From assembly GCF_900156575.1 (NCBI RefSeq), contig NZ_FTNY01000001.1, positions 124,001 to 188,000 of the forward strand: a stretch of 64,000 bases of DNA, given 5' to 3'. Position numbers and translations under genes: made by a program. Within the stretch, counting starts at the first letter, position 1. The number at the start of each line of letters is the position of its first letter. This DNA is from Chryseobacterium shigense (GTDB lineage: Bacteria > Bacteroidota > Bacteroidia > Flavobacteriales > Weeksellaceae). A model generated the notes under the pieces. That model ran no database searches and was not told the origin of the DNA. It saw only the letters and a list, made by a program, of their open reading frames with translations. Of this stretch, positions 15,435-25,464 are shown piece after piece.

Positions 15435-17678
15435 ATGAGAAAATCAACTTTAACAATTGCAGCCCTGGGCATTGCCCTTTTGTGCTCAAATTTTGCCTTT
15501 GCCCAGAAAGACAGCCTGAGTGTACAAGACTCTGTAAGACTTCAGGAAAGAATGAAAAGCAGCAGCTCGAAGGAGGACAATAATAGAAACGTCATGCTGA
15601 ATGCCGCCAACAATACCAGCCCAAGAGATGTCAACATCGGGCTTCCTTCCACTGTAGGCGGAATCACTATTCTTGAAAATGATCTCCCGGTAGTTTATTT
15701 TTTCTGGCCCGAGCTTCCCAATAAAACATGGAGGCAAAGTGTGGGTTTGGAAAAGACCGGTCTTTTGAAGATGGATCAGCTGGCCAATACAATGGGTGAT
15801 CTTGGATTTGCAGTCAATTCTTATGCTCAGACAGGAACAAAAGATTTTAAGCTGAAAGGAAAATTGACAACCAGTACTTTTGGATGGTTGCAAGGAGACG
15901 TTAACGCCTCTGGTCCGATCTCTAAAAACGGCTGGACCTATACCGTTGGAGCTTTTGCCAACTATGATCCAAGTACTTTTAAATTAGGTTTTGCCAGAAA
16001 TGTAGATGAAACAAAGATCTTCAGAGCGGGAGTTACCAAATATTTCAATGATGATAAAGGAAAGATTTCAATCTTATATAAATATTCAGATTCTTATAAT
16101 GTAGGAAATTATGCCGTTTTCCAATACGGTGAGAACGGGAAGGTTACGGAATTGGATAATTTCAAAATAGGGAGAGATTCTTATGTCGTAAATGATGGCA
16201 GAATCAGAATGAAAGATATTCTGTCGGGAGAAAATTACTGGGCATCGATGAATGGAAACGACAACAGATCAAAAGCCCATAACATCGATGTTTTCGGTAA
16301 TTATCTGTTAAACAACGGGTGGAATTTCAAATTCTCTGCAAGAGCCCATTTTGCGACAGCGAAAATGTCAACGATCATTCCTCTTAGTATTTTCCAGGCA
16401 GATCCATCGGCAGGGTATACCATTGCTTCCAACGGACAGCCTTATTCCGGAGCTGTGGGAACCCAGTTGGCCATGCATACTCCGGAAACACCGATTACCA
16501 ATATTGCAGGACGTTTTTCATTGAACAAACAAGTAGGAAATCATCATCTAACCGTAGGACTTTTAGAACAATTCTATAATGTAGACCAATTTACCTCCAA
16601 CCGGTCTTTCTTTTTTCAGACGGTTGAGCCCCAGCCCCAGAGACTCATAGGACCCACGACAGACGCCAATGGGTTTTACAACTATAATGCAGGAGGAGAA
16701 TACCACAGCGGAACAGAAAATAAGCTTTCCGTATATGCTACAGATGACTGGAAGGTTTCTGATAACTTTAATGTAAGCTATGGTTTACACCTAAGGAATC
16801 ATTTAATCGACGGTGAATTTTCGATGACGCCGAGATCTCCGGGATTTGTTTTTGGAGCAAATGATTTTCAAAGCATCAAAGAAAACTGGTTCCAGATTGG
16901 GGGAAGCCTGAATGCGACGTATAACATCAGTAAGAATTTCGGAGTGATAGCCAACTTACTGTACACGGAAGAGAACAGAAGACTTGAAAGCTATTCGCAG
17001 GCATTCGATCCGAATACGAACAAAATCAAAAGTCCGCTCGGAGCGTTGGGGATATTCTGGAATACCGATTATATCCAGTTGATTTCTCAGGCTACCTATC
17101 TTAAAAAGAATAATAACCTTAACCGATACAATCTTGTCAATCCTGACAATACCACGCAGGCTCAAAATGTTACCGTTTACTATGATATCCAGACCATTGG
17201 ATGGACCACCGATTTTGTACTGAAGCCTTTCAAAGGATTTAACCTGCATTATCTGATCACGTTACAGAATCCCGTGTATAAAAAATTCAATTTCAATGCC
17301 TTCGGAAAAGAGTACGACTATAATGACAATAACGTATTAGGAGTTGCCAAAGTCCTGATGGAAATTGATCCGAGTTATACTATTGATAAGTGGAGATTCT
17401 GGGCAAGTTTCAGGTATTTCTCAAAACAATATGCGAACCTTACGAATGCTTTATACTTTGCCCCAAGATGGGAAACTTTCGGAGGCGTCAACTATACGGT
17501 GAATAAGAATATTAATGTAGGGGCAACAGTAATCAACTTCCTGAACCAACGCGGAGCCAGCGGAACCATCAATGGTGCAGAATTAATCACTGATGCAAGT
17601 CCATATTACGGCAAACTCCTGACAGGAACGTACATTATGCCACTGACAGGCCAGTTTTCAATAAGCTTTAATTTTTAA
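15435..17678 (+). CDS. TonB-dependent outer-membrane receptor
   Basis: The 747-residue protein begins with a signal peptide (MRKSTLTIAALGIALLCSN, cleavage near AFAQ) and continues with alternating aromatic beta-strand segments to a C-terminal phenylalanine (GQFSISFNF), the hallmark of an outer-membrane barrel. The N-terminal plug resembles that of TonB receptors (NIGLPSTVGGITILENDLPVVYF) but is short, and no carboxypeptidase-like or STN domain precedes it. Followed by two GH3 glycosidases and an esterase, it most likely imports a beta-linked oligosaccharide or plant glycoside. No SusD partner is present, so it is not a canonical PUL. Twelve bases separate it from the first GH3 gene. Confidence 0.88.
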   Translation: MRKSTLTIAALGIALLCSNFAFAQKDSLSVQDSVRLQERMKSSSSKEDNNRNVMLNAANNTSPRDVNIGLPSTVGGITILENDLPVVYFFWPELPNKTWRQSVGLEKTGLLKMDQLANTMGDLGFAVNSYAQTGTKDFKLKGKLTTSTFGWLQGDVNASGPISKNGWTYTVGAFANYDPSTFKLGFARNVDETKIFRAGVTKYFNDDKGKISILYKYSDSYNVGNYAVFQYGENGKVTELDNFKIGRDSYVVNDGRIRMKDILSGENYWASMNGNDNRSKAHNIDVFGNYLLNNGWNFKFSARAHFATAKMSTIIPLSIFQADPSAGYTIASNGQPYSGAVGTQLAMHTPETPITNIAGRFSLNKQVGNHHLTVGLLEQFYNVDQFTSNRSFFFQTVEPQPQRLIGPTTDANGFYNYNAGGEYHSGTENKLSVYATDDWKVSDNFNVSYGLHLRNHLIDGEFSMTPRSPGFVFGANDFQSIKENWFQIGGSLNATYNISKNFGVIANLLYTEENRRLESYSQAFDPNTNKIKSPLGALGIFWNTDYIQLISQATYLKKNNNLNRYNLVNPDNTTQAQNVTVYYDIQTIGWTTDFVLKPFKGFNLHYLITLQNPVYKKFNFNAFGKEYDYNDNNVLGVAKVLMEIDPSYTIDKWRFWASFRYFSKQYANLTNALYFAPRWETFGGVNYTVNKNINVGATVINFLNQRGASGTINGAELITDASPYYGKLLTGTYIMPLTGQFSISFNF

Positions 17679-17689
17679 CAGGTAGAATA

Positions 17690-19990
17690 ATGAAAAAGAC
17701 AGTTTTAAGTATAGCCGTTTTGTGTTTGGGGATCTCCGTCTCCGCACAAAATATTCATCAGGTAAAAAATGCCGGCGGACCGGTTTTAGGATATTCCGAA
17801 GAATCAGGAGTGAAAATTCTTGACATCTCAGGAAAAAAATTCAAGGATTTGAATAAAAACGGAAAGCTCGATCACTATGAAGACTGGCGTTTATCCGTAG
17901 AAGAAAGAGCCAAAGATCTGGCTTCTAAGATGTCTGTTGAGCAAATTGCAGGATTGATGCTTTACAGTGCCCATCAGGCGGTTCCAGCTCCATCAGAAGG
18001 TTTCAGAGCAGGAAAATACAATGGAAAATTCTTCAGCGAAAGCGGTGCCAACCCATGGGATCTTACAGATCAGCAGAAAAAGTTTTTGAAAGACGATCAT
18101 CTCCGCCATGTGCTGGTGACGACTTTACAGTCACCTGAAGTTGCTGCCAAATGGAACAATAATTTGCAGGCTTATATTGAAGGATTGGGATTAGGAATTC
18201 CCTCCAACAACAGTACAGATCCGAGGCATTCTGCATCAGTAACGGCTGAATTCAATGAAGGAGCAGGTGGACAAATTTCTCTTTGGCCGGATGGTCTGGC
18301 GATGGGAGCTACTTTTGATCCTGAACTGGTAAGGAAATTCGGAAATATTGCTGCTCAGGAATACCGTGCTTTGGGAATCTCAACAGCTTTGTCTCCACAA
18401 ATTGATTTGGGAACAGAACCGCGCTGGTACAGAATTGCTTACGTTTTCAGTGAAAGCCCCGAATTAACAACTGATTTAGCAAGAGGCTACATTGACGGTT
18501 TTCAGACTTCTTTCGGAAAAGACGTGATCAAAAACGGATGGGGCTATAAAAGCGTCAATGCGATGGTAAAACACTGGCCTGGCGGAGGTCCTGAAGAAGG
18601 CGGTCGTGACGGGCATTGGGCCATGGGGAAATATGCCGTTTATCCCGGGAATAATTTTCAGAATCACGTAAAACCTTTTGTTGATGGAGCTTTTAAACTT
18701 AACGGAGGAACCAGGGAAGCGTCTGCGGTAATGCCTTATTACACCATCAGTTTCAATCAGGATACCAAAAACGGAGAAAATGTAGGAAACGGTTTCAGTA
18801 AATACCTGATCACCGATCTTCTTCGCGGAAAGTATGGCTATGATGGCGTAGTCTGTACCGACTGGCTGATCACTGCCGAAGAAGGAAAAACTCCCGGCAC
18901 ATTTGCCGGAAAACCCTGGGGGGTTGAGAAACTTTCCGTAGCAGAACGTCATTACAAAGTTTTGGAAGCCGGAGTAGACCAGTTTGGAGGAAATAATGAC
19001 AAGGGACCTGTTCTGGAAGCCTATCAGATGGGCGTAAAAGAGCATGGAGCAAAATATATGCGTGCCCGTTTTGAGCAATCGGCTGTTCGTTTATTAAAGA
19101 ATATCTTCAGAACCGGATTGTTTGAAAATCCTTATGTCAACGTAGAAGAAACCAAAAAGATCGTAGGAAATCCTGAATTTATGAAAGCGGGATACGATGC
19201 GCAGGTAAAATCTATCGTCATGTTGAAAAACAAAGCTCAGGTTCTTCCTGTTAAAGAAAGAAAAACAGTCTACATTCCGAAGCGATATACTCCGGCAACG
19301 TTTAACTGGTGGGGCGTATATACCGCTCCAACCTTAAATTATCCGGTTGATTTAGAATTTGTGAAAAAACACTACAACGTCACAGATGATCCGGCAAAAG
19401 CAGATTTTGCTATTGTTTTCGTTCAAAGTCCTCACAGTGAAGAAGGCGGATACAGTGATGTTGATGTAAAAGACGGCGGAAACGGATATTTACCGATCTC
19501 TCTTCAATACCAAACCTACACCGCAACAGAAGCCCGTGAAAAAAGTATTGCGGCTGGAGATGCAGTAGTTGCACCAACCGTTAAAGACAGAACCTTTAAA
19601 AATAAAACAAGCACTGCAACCAATTTTACCGATTTATTAACGATCGAGAATACTTATAAAGCAATGAACGGAAAACCTGTCATTGTTTCTGTTACGGCTT
19701 CAAAACCAATGATTTTCTCTGAATTTGAAAAACATTCGGATGGTATTTTAATGAATTTCAATGTTTCCAATCAGGCTGTAGTAGACCTTATTGCCGGAAA
19801 ATATGAACCATCAGGGTTATTGCCGCTTCAGATGCCTGCGGATATGAAAACCGTGGAAAACCAAAAAGAAGATGTCCCTTTTGATATGACTCCTTACAAA
19901 GATTCGGAAGGTCATGCGTATGATTTCGGATATGGACTGAACTGGTCCGGAATCATCAAAGATGCCAGAACGCAGAAATATCTAAAATAA
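17690..19990 (+). CDS. Glycoside hydrolase family 3 protein (no FnIII domain)
   Basis: The 766-residue exported protein has a signal peptide (residues 1-19, ...SVSAQ) and a GH3 catalytic region. KHWPGGGP near residue 290 and GVVCTDW with the nucleophile Asp391 identify the family. An EF-hand-like loop precedes the barrel at residues 53-64 (Asp53, Asn55, Asn57, Asp61, Glu64); the second GH3 enzyme of this operon has the same loop. The protein ends shortly after the GYGLNW segment, so the C-terminal fibronectin-III-like domain of BglX-type enzymes is absent. It likely removes beta-linked glucose or another sugar from imported or periplasmic substrates. Located 12 bases after the receptor gene and 10 bases before the esterase. 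Confidence 0.9.
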   Translation: MKKTVLSIAVLCLGISVSAQNIHQVKNAGGPVLGYSEESGVKILDISGKKFKDLNKNGKLDHYEDWRLSVEERAKDLASKMSVEQIAGLMLYSAHQAVPAPSEGFRAGKYNGKFFSESGANPWDLTDQQKKFLKDDHLRHVLVTTLQSPEVAAKWNNNLQAYIEGLGLGIPSNNSTDPRHSASVTAEFNEGAGGQISLWPDGLAMGATFDPELVRKFGNIAAQEYRALGISTALSPQIDLGTEPRWYRIAYVFSESPELTTDLARGYIDGFQTSFGKDVIKNGWGYKSVNAMVKHWPGGGPEEGGRDGHWAMGKYAVYPGNNFQNHVKPFVDGAFKLNGGTREASAVMPYYTISFNQDTKNGENVGNGFSKYLITDLLRGKYGYDGVVCTDWLITAEEGKTPGTFAGKPWGVEKLSVAERHYKVLEAGVDQFGGNNDKGPVLEAYQMGVKEHGAKYMRARFEQSAVRLLKNIFRTGLFENPYVNVEETKKIVGNPEFMKAGYDAQVKSIVMLKNKAQVLPVKERKTVYIPKRYTPATFNWWGVYTAPTLNYPVDLEFVKKHYNVTDDPAKADFAIVFVQSPHSEEGGYSDVDVKDGGNGYLPISLQYQTYTATEAREKSIAAGDAVVAPTVKDRTFKNKTSTATNFTDLLTIENTYKAMNGKPVIVSVTASKPMIFSEFEKHSDGILMNFNVSNQAVVDLIAGKYEPSGLLPLQMPADMKTVENQKEDVPFDMTPYKDSEGHAYDFGYGLNWSGIIKDARTQKYLK

Positions 19991-20000
19991 AATAGTCAAA

Positions 20001-20876
20001 ATGAAAAAACTCATCATAGTAAGCTTGCTCCTTGCTGGAATAAGCACTATACAGGCTCAAAAGAGCATCAACCTATATAACGGCAAGGCGCCGGGAACAG
20101 AAAACTGGAAACAGAAAGAAGCCCAAACCTATTCTGATCTTTTCAAAACCGAAGTTGTTTACAATGTGACACAACCCTCAATTTTAGTTTTCAAGGCAGA
20201 TCAGTCAAAAGCAAACGGAACAGTAATCATTATTGCTCCCGGCGGGGGTTTTCAGAGTTTATCCATCAACAGAGAAGGAATTGACATGGCCAAAAAATTA
20301 GCCGGAAACGGAATTACAGCCATTGTTTTAAAGTACCGCCTGTTGGAAACAAAATCCAACGACCCTGCTCGTGAAATGATGGAAAATATCAAAGACAGAA
20401 AAGCTTTTGATGCTAAAACCGCTCCGATCAAAGTAATGGCAGGTGAAGATATCAAAACGGCTATTTCTTATGTAAGAGCTCACGCCAAAGAATTGAATAT
20501 TCAAGCAGATAAGTTGGGTGTAATAGGTTTCTCTGCCGGAGCCAGTGTGATTTTAGAGAGCGTTCTCCACAGTAAAGATGCTTCTACACTTCCAAATTTT
20601 GCAGCTTCCATTTATGGTGGCCCAAATGAAGATATTTTAGCATCTAAAATTCCGGCATCAATGCCGTTATTCATTTGCGCAGCGACTGACGATCAGTTGA
20701 AACTAGCCCCTAAAAGTATTCAGCTTTACAATAAATGGTTAGAAGCAGGACAACCTGTAGAACTTCACCTGTACGAAAAAGGAGGCCACGGTTTCGGAAT
20801 GGGAACCCAGAATTTACCTGTTGACAAATGGTCAGACGTTTATCTGGACTGGTTAAAATTCCACAAGTTTTTATAA
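20001..20876 (+). CDS. Secreted alpha/beta-hydrolase (acetyl-xylan esterase-like)
   Basis: The 291-residue protein has a signal peptide (MKKLIIVSLLLAGISTIQAQ) and an alpha/beta-hydrolase domain. The oxyanion segment APGGGF, the nucleophile elbow GFSAGAS with Ser178, and a late GGHGFG with the catalytic His are visible, matching the BD-FAE/XynB-like esterase family, which removes acetyl or feruloyl groups from plant polysaccharides. Sitting between two GH3 genes it probably deacylates the glycan or glycoside handled by this operon. It is 10 bases downstream of the first GH3 gene and 219 bases upstream of the second. Confidence 0.87.
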   Translation: MKKLIIVSLLLAGISTIQAQKSINLYNGKAPGTENWKQKEAQTYSDLFKTEVVYNVTQPSILVFKADQSKANGTVIIIAPGGGFQSLSINREGIDMAKKLAGNGITAIVLKYRLLETKSNDPAREMMENIKDRKAFDAKTAPIKVMAGEDIKTAISYVRAHAKELNIQADKLGVIGFSAGASVILESVLHSKDASTLPNFAASIYGGPNEDILASKIPASMPLFICAATDDQLKLAPKSIQLYNKWLEAGQPVELHLYEKGGHGFGMGTQNLPVDKWSDVYLDWLKFHKFL

Positions 20877-21095
20877 TCTATTTAAACTGTTTAAACTGAA
20901 ACAGCAAAAGATACAAAAGCTCTGAAAAATGGAGTGATCAATTATTTAAAAGCATAAGCCTGGTAGTTCCACCACCGAATTTTATCCCCTTTGGGACGGA
21001 AGAATTATAAGAGTGTACAATCATTTGGATATCAGATTGATGTTCGAAGATTTTTATGCTAAACTTAAATTATTTAATTCAAACAAATAAAAAAT

Positions 21096-23555
21096 ATGAA
21101 GAAGAACCAATCTGCATTGATCAAACTTGTTCAAAAAGCTAAAAACTCAGGATTATTTCTTGTTTTATTAGCAACATCAGCAGTGGCGAATGCTCAGCAA
21201 AACAATCAGACCATTACGGCAAATGGTCAGACATTTACAGACTTCAATAAAAACGGAAAATTAGATATCTGGGAAGATATCCGGCTATCTGCTGATAAAA
21301 GAATTGATGCCATCATCAAACAAATGACCAACGCAGAAAAAGTAGATCTGCTGATCGGAACAGGAATGCCCGGAATCGAAGTATTAACAGGTCCGGTAGG
21401 AGATTCAAAGCAAGGGCTTGTTCCCGGTGCAGCAGGCGGTACTGCTTCTTTTGAAAGGTTCGGAATTCCCGCAACAGTGGTGGCCGATGGTCCTGCAGGA
21501 TTAAGAATTGCCCCAACCAGAGATAATGATTCAAAAACCTATTATGCTACAGCATTTCCTGTAGGTACGGCATTAGCCTCTACCTGGAATAAAACCCTCC
21601 TCGAGCAGGTGGGAAAAGCAATGGGTAACGAAGTAAAAGAGTATGGAGTAGATGTCCTGCTGGCTCCGGCTCTGAATATCCACCGAAACCCTTTGAACGG
21701 AAGAAACTTTGAATATTATTCTGAAGATCCGTTAATTTCAGGGAAAACAGCCGCAGCGATCGTGAATGGGATTCAGTCTCAGGGTGTGGGTACCTCCATC
21801 AAGCATTTTGCAGCGAATAATGAAGAAACCAACCGTCTGACCATCAACGCCCACGTTTCGGAAAGAGCGATGAGGGAATTGTATCTGAAAGGTTTTGAAA
21901 TTACCGTTAAAGAATCTCAGCCCTGGACCGTCATGTCCTCTTATAATTTGCTGAATGGAGTCTATACTTCAGACAGTAAAGATCTTCTCACCCAGGTTTT
22001 AAGAAATGAATGGGGATTTAAAGGAATTGTAATGACCGACTGGTTCGGAGGTTTCCCGGGATTTGAATCCATCAGGGAGGGAGGAATTTCTGATGTCGTA
22101 AAACAAATGAATGCCGGAAATGATCTTTTAATGCCGGGAATTCCCGCACAGAAAAAAATACTTCTTGCCGCACTTGATTCTGGAAAATTGTCTCAGGAAG
22201 TTGCTGATCTTAATGTGAAAAGAATTCTGGAATACGTTTTTCGTACGCCAACCTTTGCCCGGTACAAATACAGCAATCAACCCAACCTTGCTAAAAATGC
22301 AGAAGTAACAAGAAACGCTGCTACAGAAGGAATGGTTTTGCTTAAAAATGATAGCAATGCATTGCCTTTCGCCAACAAACAGAAAGAAGTATCATTATTT
22401 GGGGTAACTTCTTACGCATGGATTACAGGGGGAACAGGAAGTGGTAGTGTAAATAACAAACACACCGTTTCATTGCTGGAAGGTCTTACTTCTGCAGGTT
22501 ATCAGCTGGATAAAGAACTGGTTGATTTGTACAAACCTCACGCTGAAAAAGAACTCGCCGCTGAAAAAGAAAGAAGAAAGGTACGAGGTATTTTAGCCTT
22601 ACCTGAAAGGCTTCCCGAAATAAAAATGGATGATGCTTTCATCGCTAAAAAAGCCGGAAGTTCCGAAATTGCTTTGGTAACCTTGGGACGAAACTCAGGA
22701 GAAGGAGGTGACAGAGTGGTAGACAATGATTTTAACCTGGCCGATGAAGAGATCGAAATGCTGGATAAAATTTCAAAAGCATTTCACGCAAAAGGTAAAA
22801 AAGTGGTGGTGATTTTAAATATAGGAGGCGTTATTGAAACCGCATCATGGAAAGATAAAGTAGATGCTATTGTGTTGGCGTGGCAGCCTGGACAGGAAGG
22901 AGGACATTCTGTGGCGGATGTGATTTCAGGGAAAATAAATCCTTCCGGAAAACTGACCATGACATTTCCTGTGAAATATTCCGATACTCCATCTGCGAAA
23001 AATTTCCCGGGAGTTCCTCCTGAAAACCCGAAAGAAGTGACCTACGAAGAAGGAGTGTATGTTGGATACCGTTATTTCAATACATTTAACGTAAAACCTT
23101 CGTATGAATTCGGCTACGGAAAATCATATACGAATTTTAATTATTCAAACATAAAAATCAGTTCACCCACTTTTAAAGATAAAATCGAAGTGAATATTAC
23201 CGTTAAAAATAACGGAAAAGCAGCAGGGAAAGAAGTGGTGCAATTATATCTTTCTGCTCCGAACAAGTTGGTCGATAAACCTAAAGCAGAATTAAAAGCT
23301 TTTGCCAAAACAAAAGAACTGCAGCCGGGAGAAAGCCAGACCATCAACCTTCAGCTTAGCCCGAAAGATCTTGCCTCATTCATTACAGAAAAAAGTGCCT
23401 GGATTGCAGAAAAAGGGAAATACAAAATTTCTGTCGGCGCATCATCTCTGGATATCAAACAAACCGTGGATTTTGATGTGAATTCAGATATTGTTGTTGA
23501 AAAAGTTCAGCATGTCTTTCCGGCAGATCGCCAGTTTTCAGATTTAAAACCATAG
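21096..23555 (+). CDS. GH3 beta-glucosidase, BglX-like with FnIII domain
   Basis: The 819-residue protein has a long N-region with signal sequence (about residues 17-33, ending ANAQ). An EF-hand-like loop at 49-60 (Asp49, Asn51, Asn53, Asp57, Glu60) precedes the GH3 barrel. VADGPAGLR, KHFAANNEE and IVMTDW with nucleophile Asp315 are typical GH3 motifs; the second alpha/beta domain contains GRNSGEGGDR. A fibronectin-III-like domain (about 690-790, ITVKNNGKAAGKEVVQLYL) ends the protein. This is the canonical periplasmic or secreted beta-glucosidase architecture. It is followed by a terminator at 23567, so it closes the operon that begins at 15435, although a 219-base gap leaves room for a separate promoter. 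Confidence 0.93.
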   Translation: MKKNQSALIKLVQKAKNSGLFLVLLATSAVANAQQNNQTITANGQTFTDFNKNGKLDIWEDIRLSADKRIDAIIKQMTNAEKVDLLIGTGMPGIEVLTGPVGDSKQGLVPGAAGGTASFERFGIPATVVADGPAGLRIAPTRDNDSKTYYATAFPVGTALASTWNKTLLEQVGKAMGNEVKEYGVDVLLAPALNIHRNPLNGRNFEYYSEDPLISGKTAAAIVNGIQSQGVGTSIKHFAANNEETNRLTINAHVSERAMRELYLKGFEITVKESQPWTVMSSYNLLNGVYTSDSKDLLTQVLRNEWGFKGIVMTDWFGGFPGFESIREGGISDVVKQMNAGNDLLMPGIPAQKKILLAALDSGKLSQEVADLNVKRILEYVFRTPTFARYKYSNQPNLAKNAEVTRNAATEGMVLLKNDSNALPFANKQKEVSLFGVTSYAWITGGTGSGSVNNKHTVSLLEGLTSAGYQLDKELVDLYKPHAEKELAAEKERRKVRGILALPERLPEIKMDDAFIAKKAGSSEIALVTLGRNSGEGGDRVVDNDFNLADEEIEMLDKISKAFHAKGKKVVVILNIGGVIETASWKDKVDAIVLAWQPGQEGGHSVADVISGKINPSGKLTMTFPVKYSDTPSAKNFPGVPPENPKEVTYEEGVYVGYRYFNTFNVKPSYEFGYGKSYTNFNYSNIKISSPTFKDKIEVNITVKNNGKAAGKEVVQLYLSAPNKLVDKPKAELKAFAKTKELQPGESQTINLQLSPKDLASFITEKSAWIAEKGKYKISVGASSLDIKQTVDFDVNSDIVVEKVQHVFPADRQFSDLKP

Positions 23556-23566
23556 AATTATTGAAA

Positions 23567-23595
23567 AGGGGCTGCATTTGGCAGTCTCTTTTTTT
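23567..23595 (+). terminator. Rho-independent terminator after the GH3 operon
   Basis: Stem AGGGGCTGC / GCAGTCTCT with two G-T pairs and a short loop (ATTTG), followed by seven T residues. Confidence 0.75.
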
Positions 23596-23738
23596 ATGAA
23601 ATTGATTACCTTTGCCTTTCTTAATAGACGTTATTTCCGATTGAATGCATGAATGAGATCATTCATGATTAACAATTTGAAATACATCCTTATTCATTAA
23701 TTCTATTCTTACATTTGGAATCAAATTTTAATTCAACT

Positions 23739-24935
23739 ATGCAGGCGAGCAAGACGAGCGGTATTTCAAGAACAGTTATCTGGCTGATGGCTATTATTTC
23801 AGGACTTGTAGTGGCCAACAATTATTATAATCAGCCTTTATTAGGGCTTATCTCGAAAGATCTGAATGTTTCTGAAAGTGCAGCAAGTAAAATTTCTGTC
23901 CTTACTCAGATAGGATATGCTTTAGGACTATTATTAATTGTTCCTTTGGGTGATAAATTCTTCCGTAAGAAATTAATTCTGATCGACCTGTTTTTGGTTT
24001 TTGGTTCATTATTGTGGATGACTTTTGCCACTCAGTTATGGATGTTGTATGCCGCCAGTTTACTGATTGGGGTAACTTCAGTAATTCCTCAGTTATTTAT
24101 ACCGATCGCCGCTGAATTGTCTTCTGATAAAGAAAAATCTTCCAACATCGGAGTTGTAATGTCCGGATTGTTGTTGGGAATTCTTTTATCCCGTTTTATC
24201 GGTGGAATTGTTGGCGATGTATGGGGCTGGAGAGCCATGTTCGGTATTGCGGCAGGACTGATGATTCTGGTTTGGATTGCGGTGTATAAAATGCTGCCTG
24301 AAATGCTGCCCAATTTCAAAGGAACCTACAGAGAATTAATGAAATCTGTAGCTCATCTGGCTAAAACACAGCCTATTTTGCAGCTGGCTTCATTCCGTGG
24401 AGCGATGGCGTTCGGATCTATGTGCGCTTTATTTACAACCTTAGTCTTTCATATGGAAAAACCACCTTTTAATGCGGGATCTTCTGTAGTGGGAAGTTTC
24501 GGACTGGCCGGGGCTGTAGGCGCTTTGGCAGCGGCAAAAGTGGGAAAGCTCCAAAAATATCTGGACATTAATCGAATTATATTATACTCACTTTTTATTG
24601 TGGTAGGAAGCTGGGCTTTCACCTATTTTGCGGGCGAAACCTATTGGGGGCTCATCGTTGGTGTTATTCTGGTGGATCTTGGAGTACAGTCGAGCCATAT
24701 CATGAATCAGACTAATTATTTCTTGATTAAATCCAATGCGGTGAACAGATTAAATACCGTTTACATGGTTTCCTATTTCATCGGCGGATCACTGGGAACA
24801 TGGCTGGCTTCTATGGCCTGGCAATATGCTCAATGGTCTGGGGTCTGCTTTGTAGGAGCATCTTTCGGACTGCTTGCGATCATTGCTCACGTTCTGTTTT
24901 GTAACAAAGTCAATGCGTCTCAACCTAAACCTTAG
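23739..24935 (+). CDS. MFS transporter (AraJ-like)
   Basis: This twelve-helix major-facilitator protein of 398 residues shows the family pattern VVANNYYNQPLLG in helix 1, PLGDKFFRKKLI as the loop 2-3 motif, and PQLFIPIAAELSS. ATG at 23739 is preferred over an in-frame TTG at 23715, because a -7-like TACATTTG at 23710-23717 covers that TTG and would put the transcript start downstream of it. Relatives export small sugars or drugs by proton antiport; the substrate here is unknown. The 3' end overlaps the convergent HxlR gene by 11 bases. Confidence 0.87.
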   Translation: MQASKTSGISRTVIWLMAIISGLVVANNYYNQPLLGLISKDLNVSESAASKISVLTQIGYALGLLLIVPLGDKFFRKKLILIDLFLVFGSLLWMTFATQLWMLYAASLLIGVTSVIPQLFIPIAAELSSDKEKSSNIGVVMSGLLLGILLSRFIGGIVGDVWGWRAMFGIAAGLMILVWIAVYKMLPEMLPNFKGTYRELMKSVAHLAKTQPILQLASFRGAMAFGSMCALFTTLVFHMEKPPFNAGSSVVGSFGLAGAVGALAAAKVGKLQKYLDINRIILYSLFIVVGSWAFTYFAGETYWGLIVGVILVDLGVQSSHIMNQTNYFLIKSNAVNRLNTVYMVSYFIGGSLGTWLASMAWQYAQWSGVCFVGASFGLLAIIAHVLFCNKVNASQPKP

Positions 24936-25305
24936 CCCCAACCTCATTAATCTGGACTAAGTCTCTGTGCTTATTTCCCCATTTTTCCAGGTCTTCCCAG
25001 ATCGGGATCAGCTCTCGTGCAATATTCGTCAATTCGTAGTCTACTCTTGGCGGAACTTCGGCATGTACAGTTCGTTTTACTAAACCTTCCTTTTCAAGTT
25101 CTCTCAACTGTAAGGTAAGCATCCGTTCAGTGATTCCGCAGATCCGGTCCCGGACTTCACTGAAGCGCAGTTTTCCGTCTTTCAATCTGTTTAAAATCAA
25201 AAGTTTCCATCTTCCTCCGATTTTGCAGACCGCATAAGACAGATCACATTCCTGTATGTACTTTTTATTGATGTTGTTCGTCGAATTTTCCTTTATTTTA
25301 CCCAT
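24925..25305 (-). CDS. HxlR-family regulator
   Basis: The 126-residue winged-HTH protein has the HxlR core: a Cys at position 20 followed by YAVCKIGGRWKLLIL, LRFSEVRDRICGITERMLTLQLREL, and the wing VPPRVDYELT. The N-terminal Cys20 (and Cys27) is in the position used for thiol-based sensing of electrophiles or disulfide stress in HypR/YodB-type members. It is divergent from an esterase-MFS pair at 25465. A palindrome immediately before its start (25308-25323) and a related one before the DsbA-like gene (27582-27604) suggest autoregulation and a small redox-related regulon. Confidence 0.9.
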   Translation of the reverse strand: MGKIKENSTNNINKKYIQECDLSYAVCKIGGRWKLLILNRLKDGKLRFSEVRDRICGITERMLTLQLRELEKEGLVKRTVHAEVPPRVDYELTNIARELIPIWEDLEKWGNKHRDLVQINEVGAKV

Positions 25306-25307
25306 AG

Positions 25308-25323
25308 CTTACAAATTTGTTAG
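25308..25323. promoter_or_regulatory. Palindromic HxlR operator candidate
   Basis: CTTACAAATTTGTTAG is an inverted repeat with one mismatched pair, two bases before the hxlR start codon. The core resembles the larger palindrome at 27582. A -7-like box for the minus strand (complement of CAAATGTA, 25350-25357) lies upstream, so the site would be in the early transcribed region. Confidence 0.5.
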
Positions 25324-25464
25324 TACCATACAATTCGCTGTATACCGTGCAAATGTAAGGTTTGAAAATTAATTTTGTCCTCAGAAACTGAAAATAAACA
25401 TCAGTTCGGGAATAATAGCGCTCAGGTTCCCTTGAAAATAATATTAACAGGAAAATTTAAAAAA

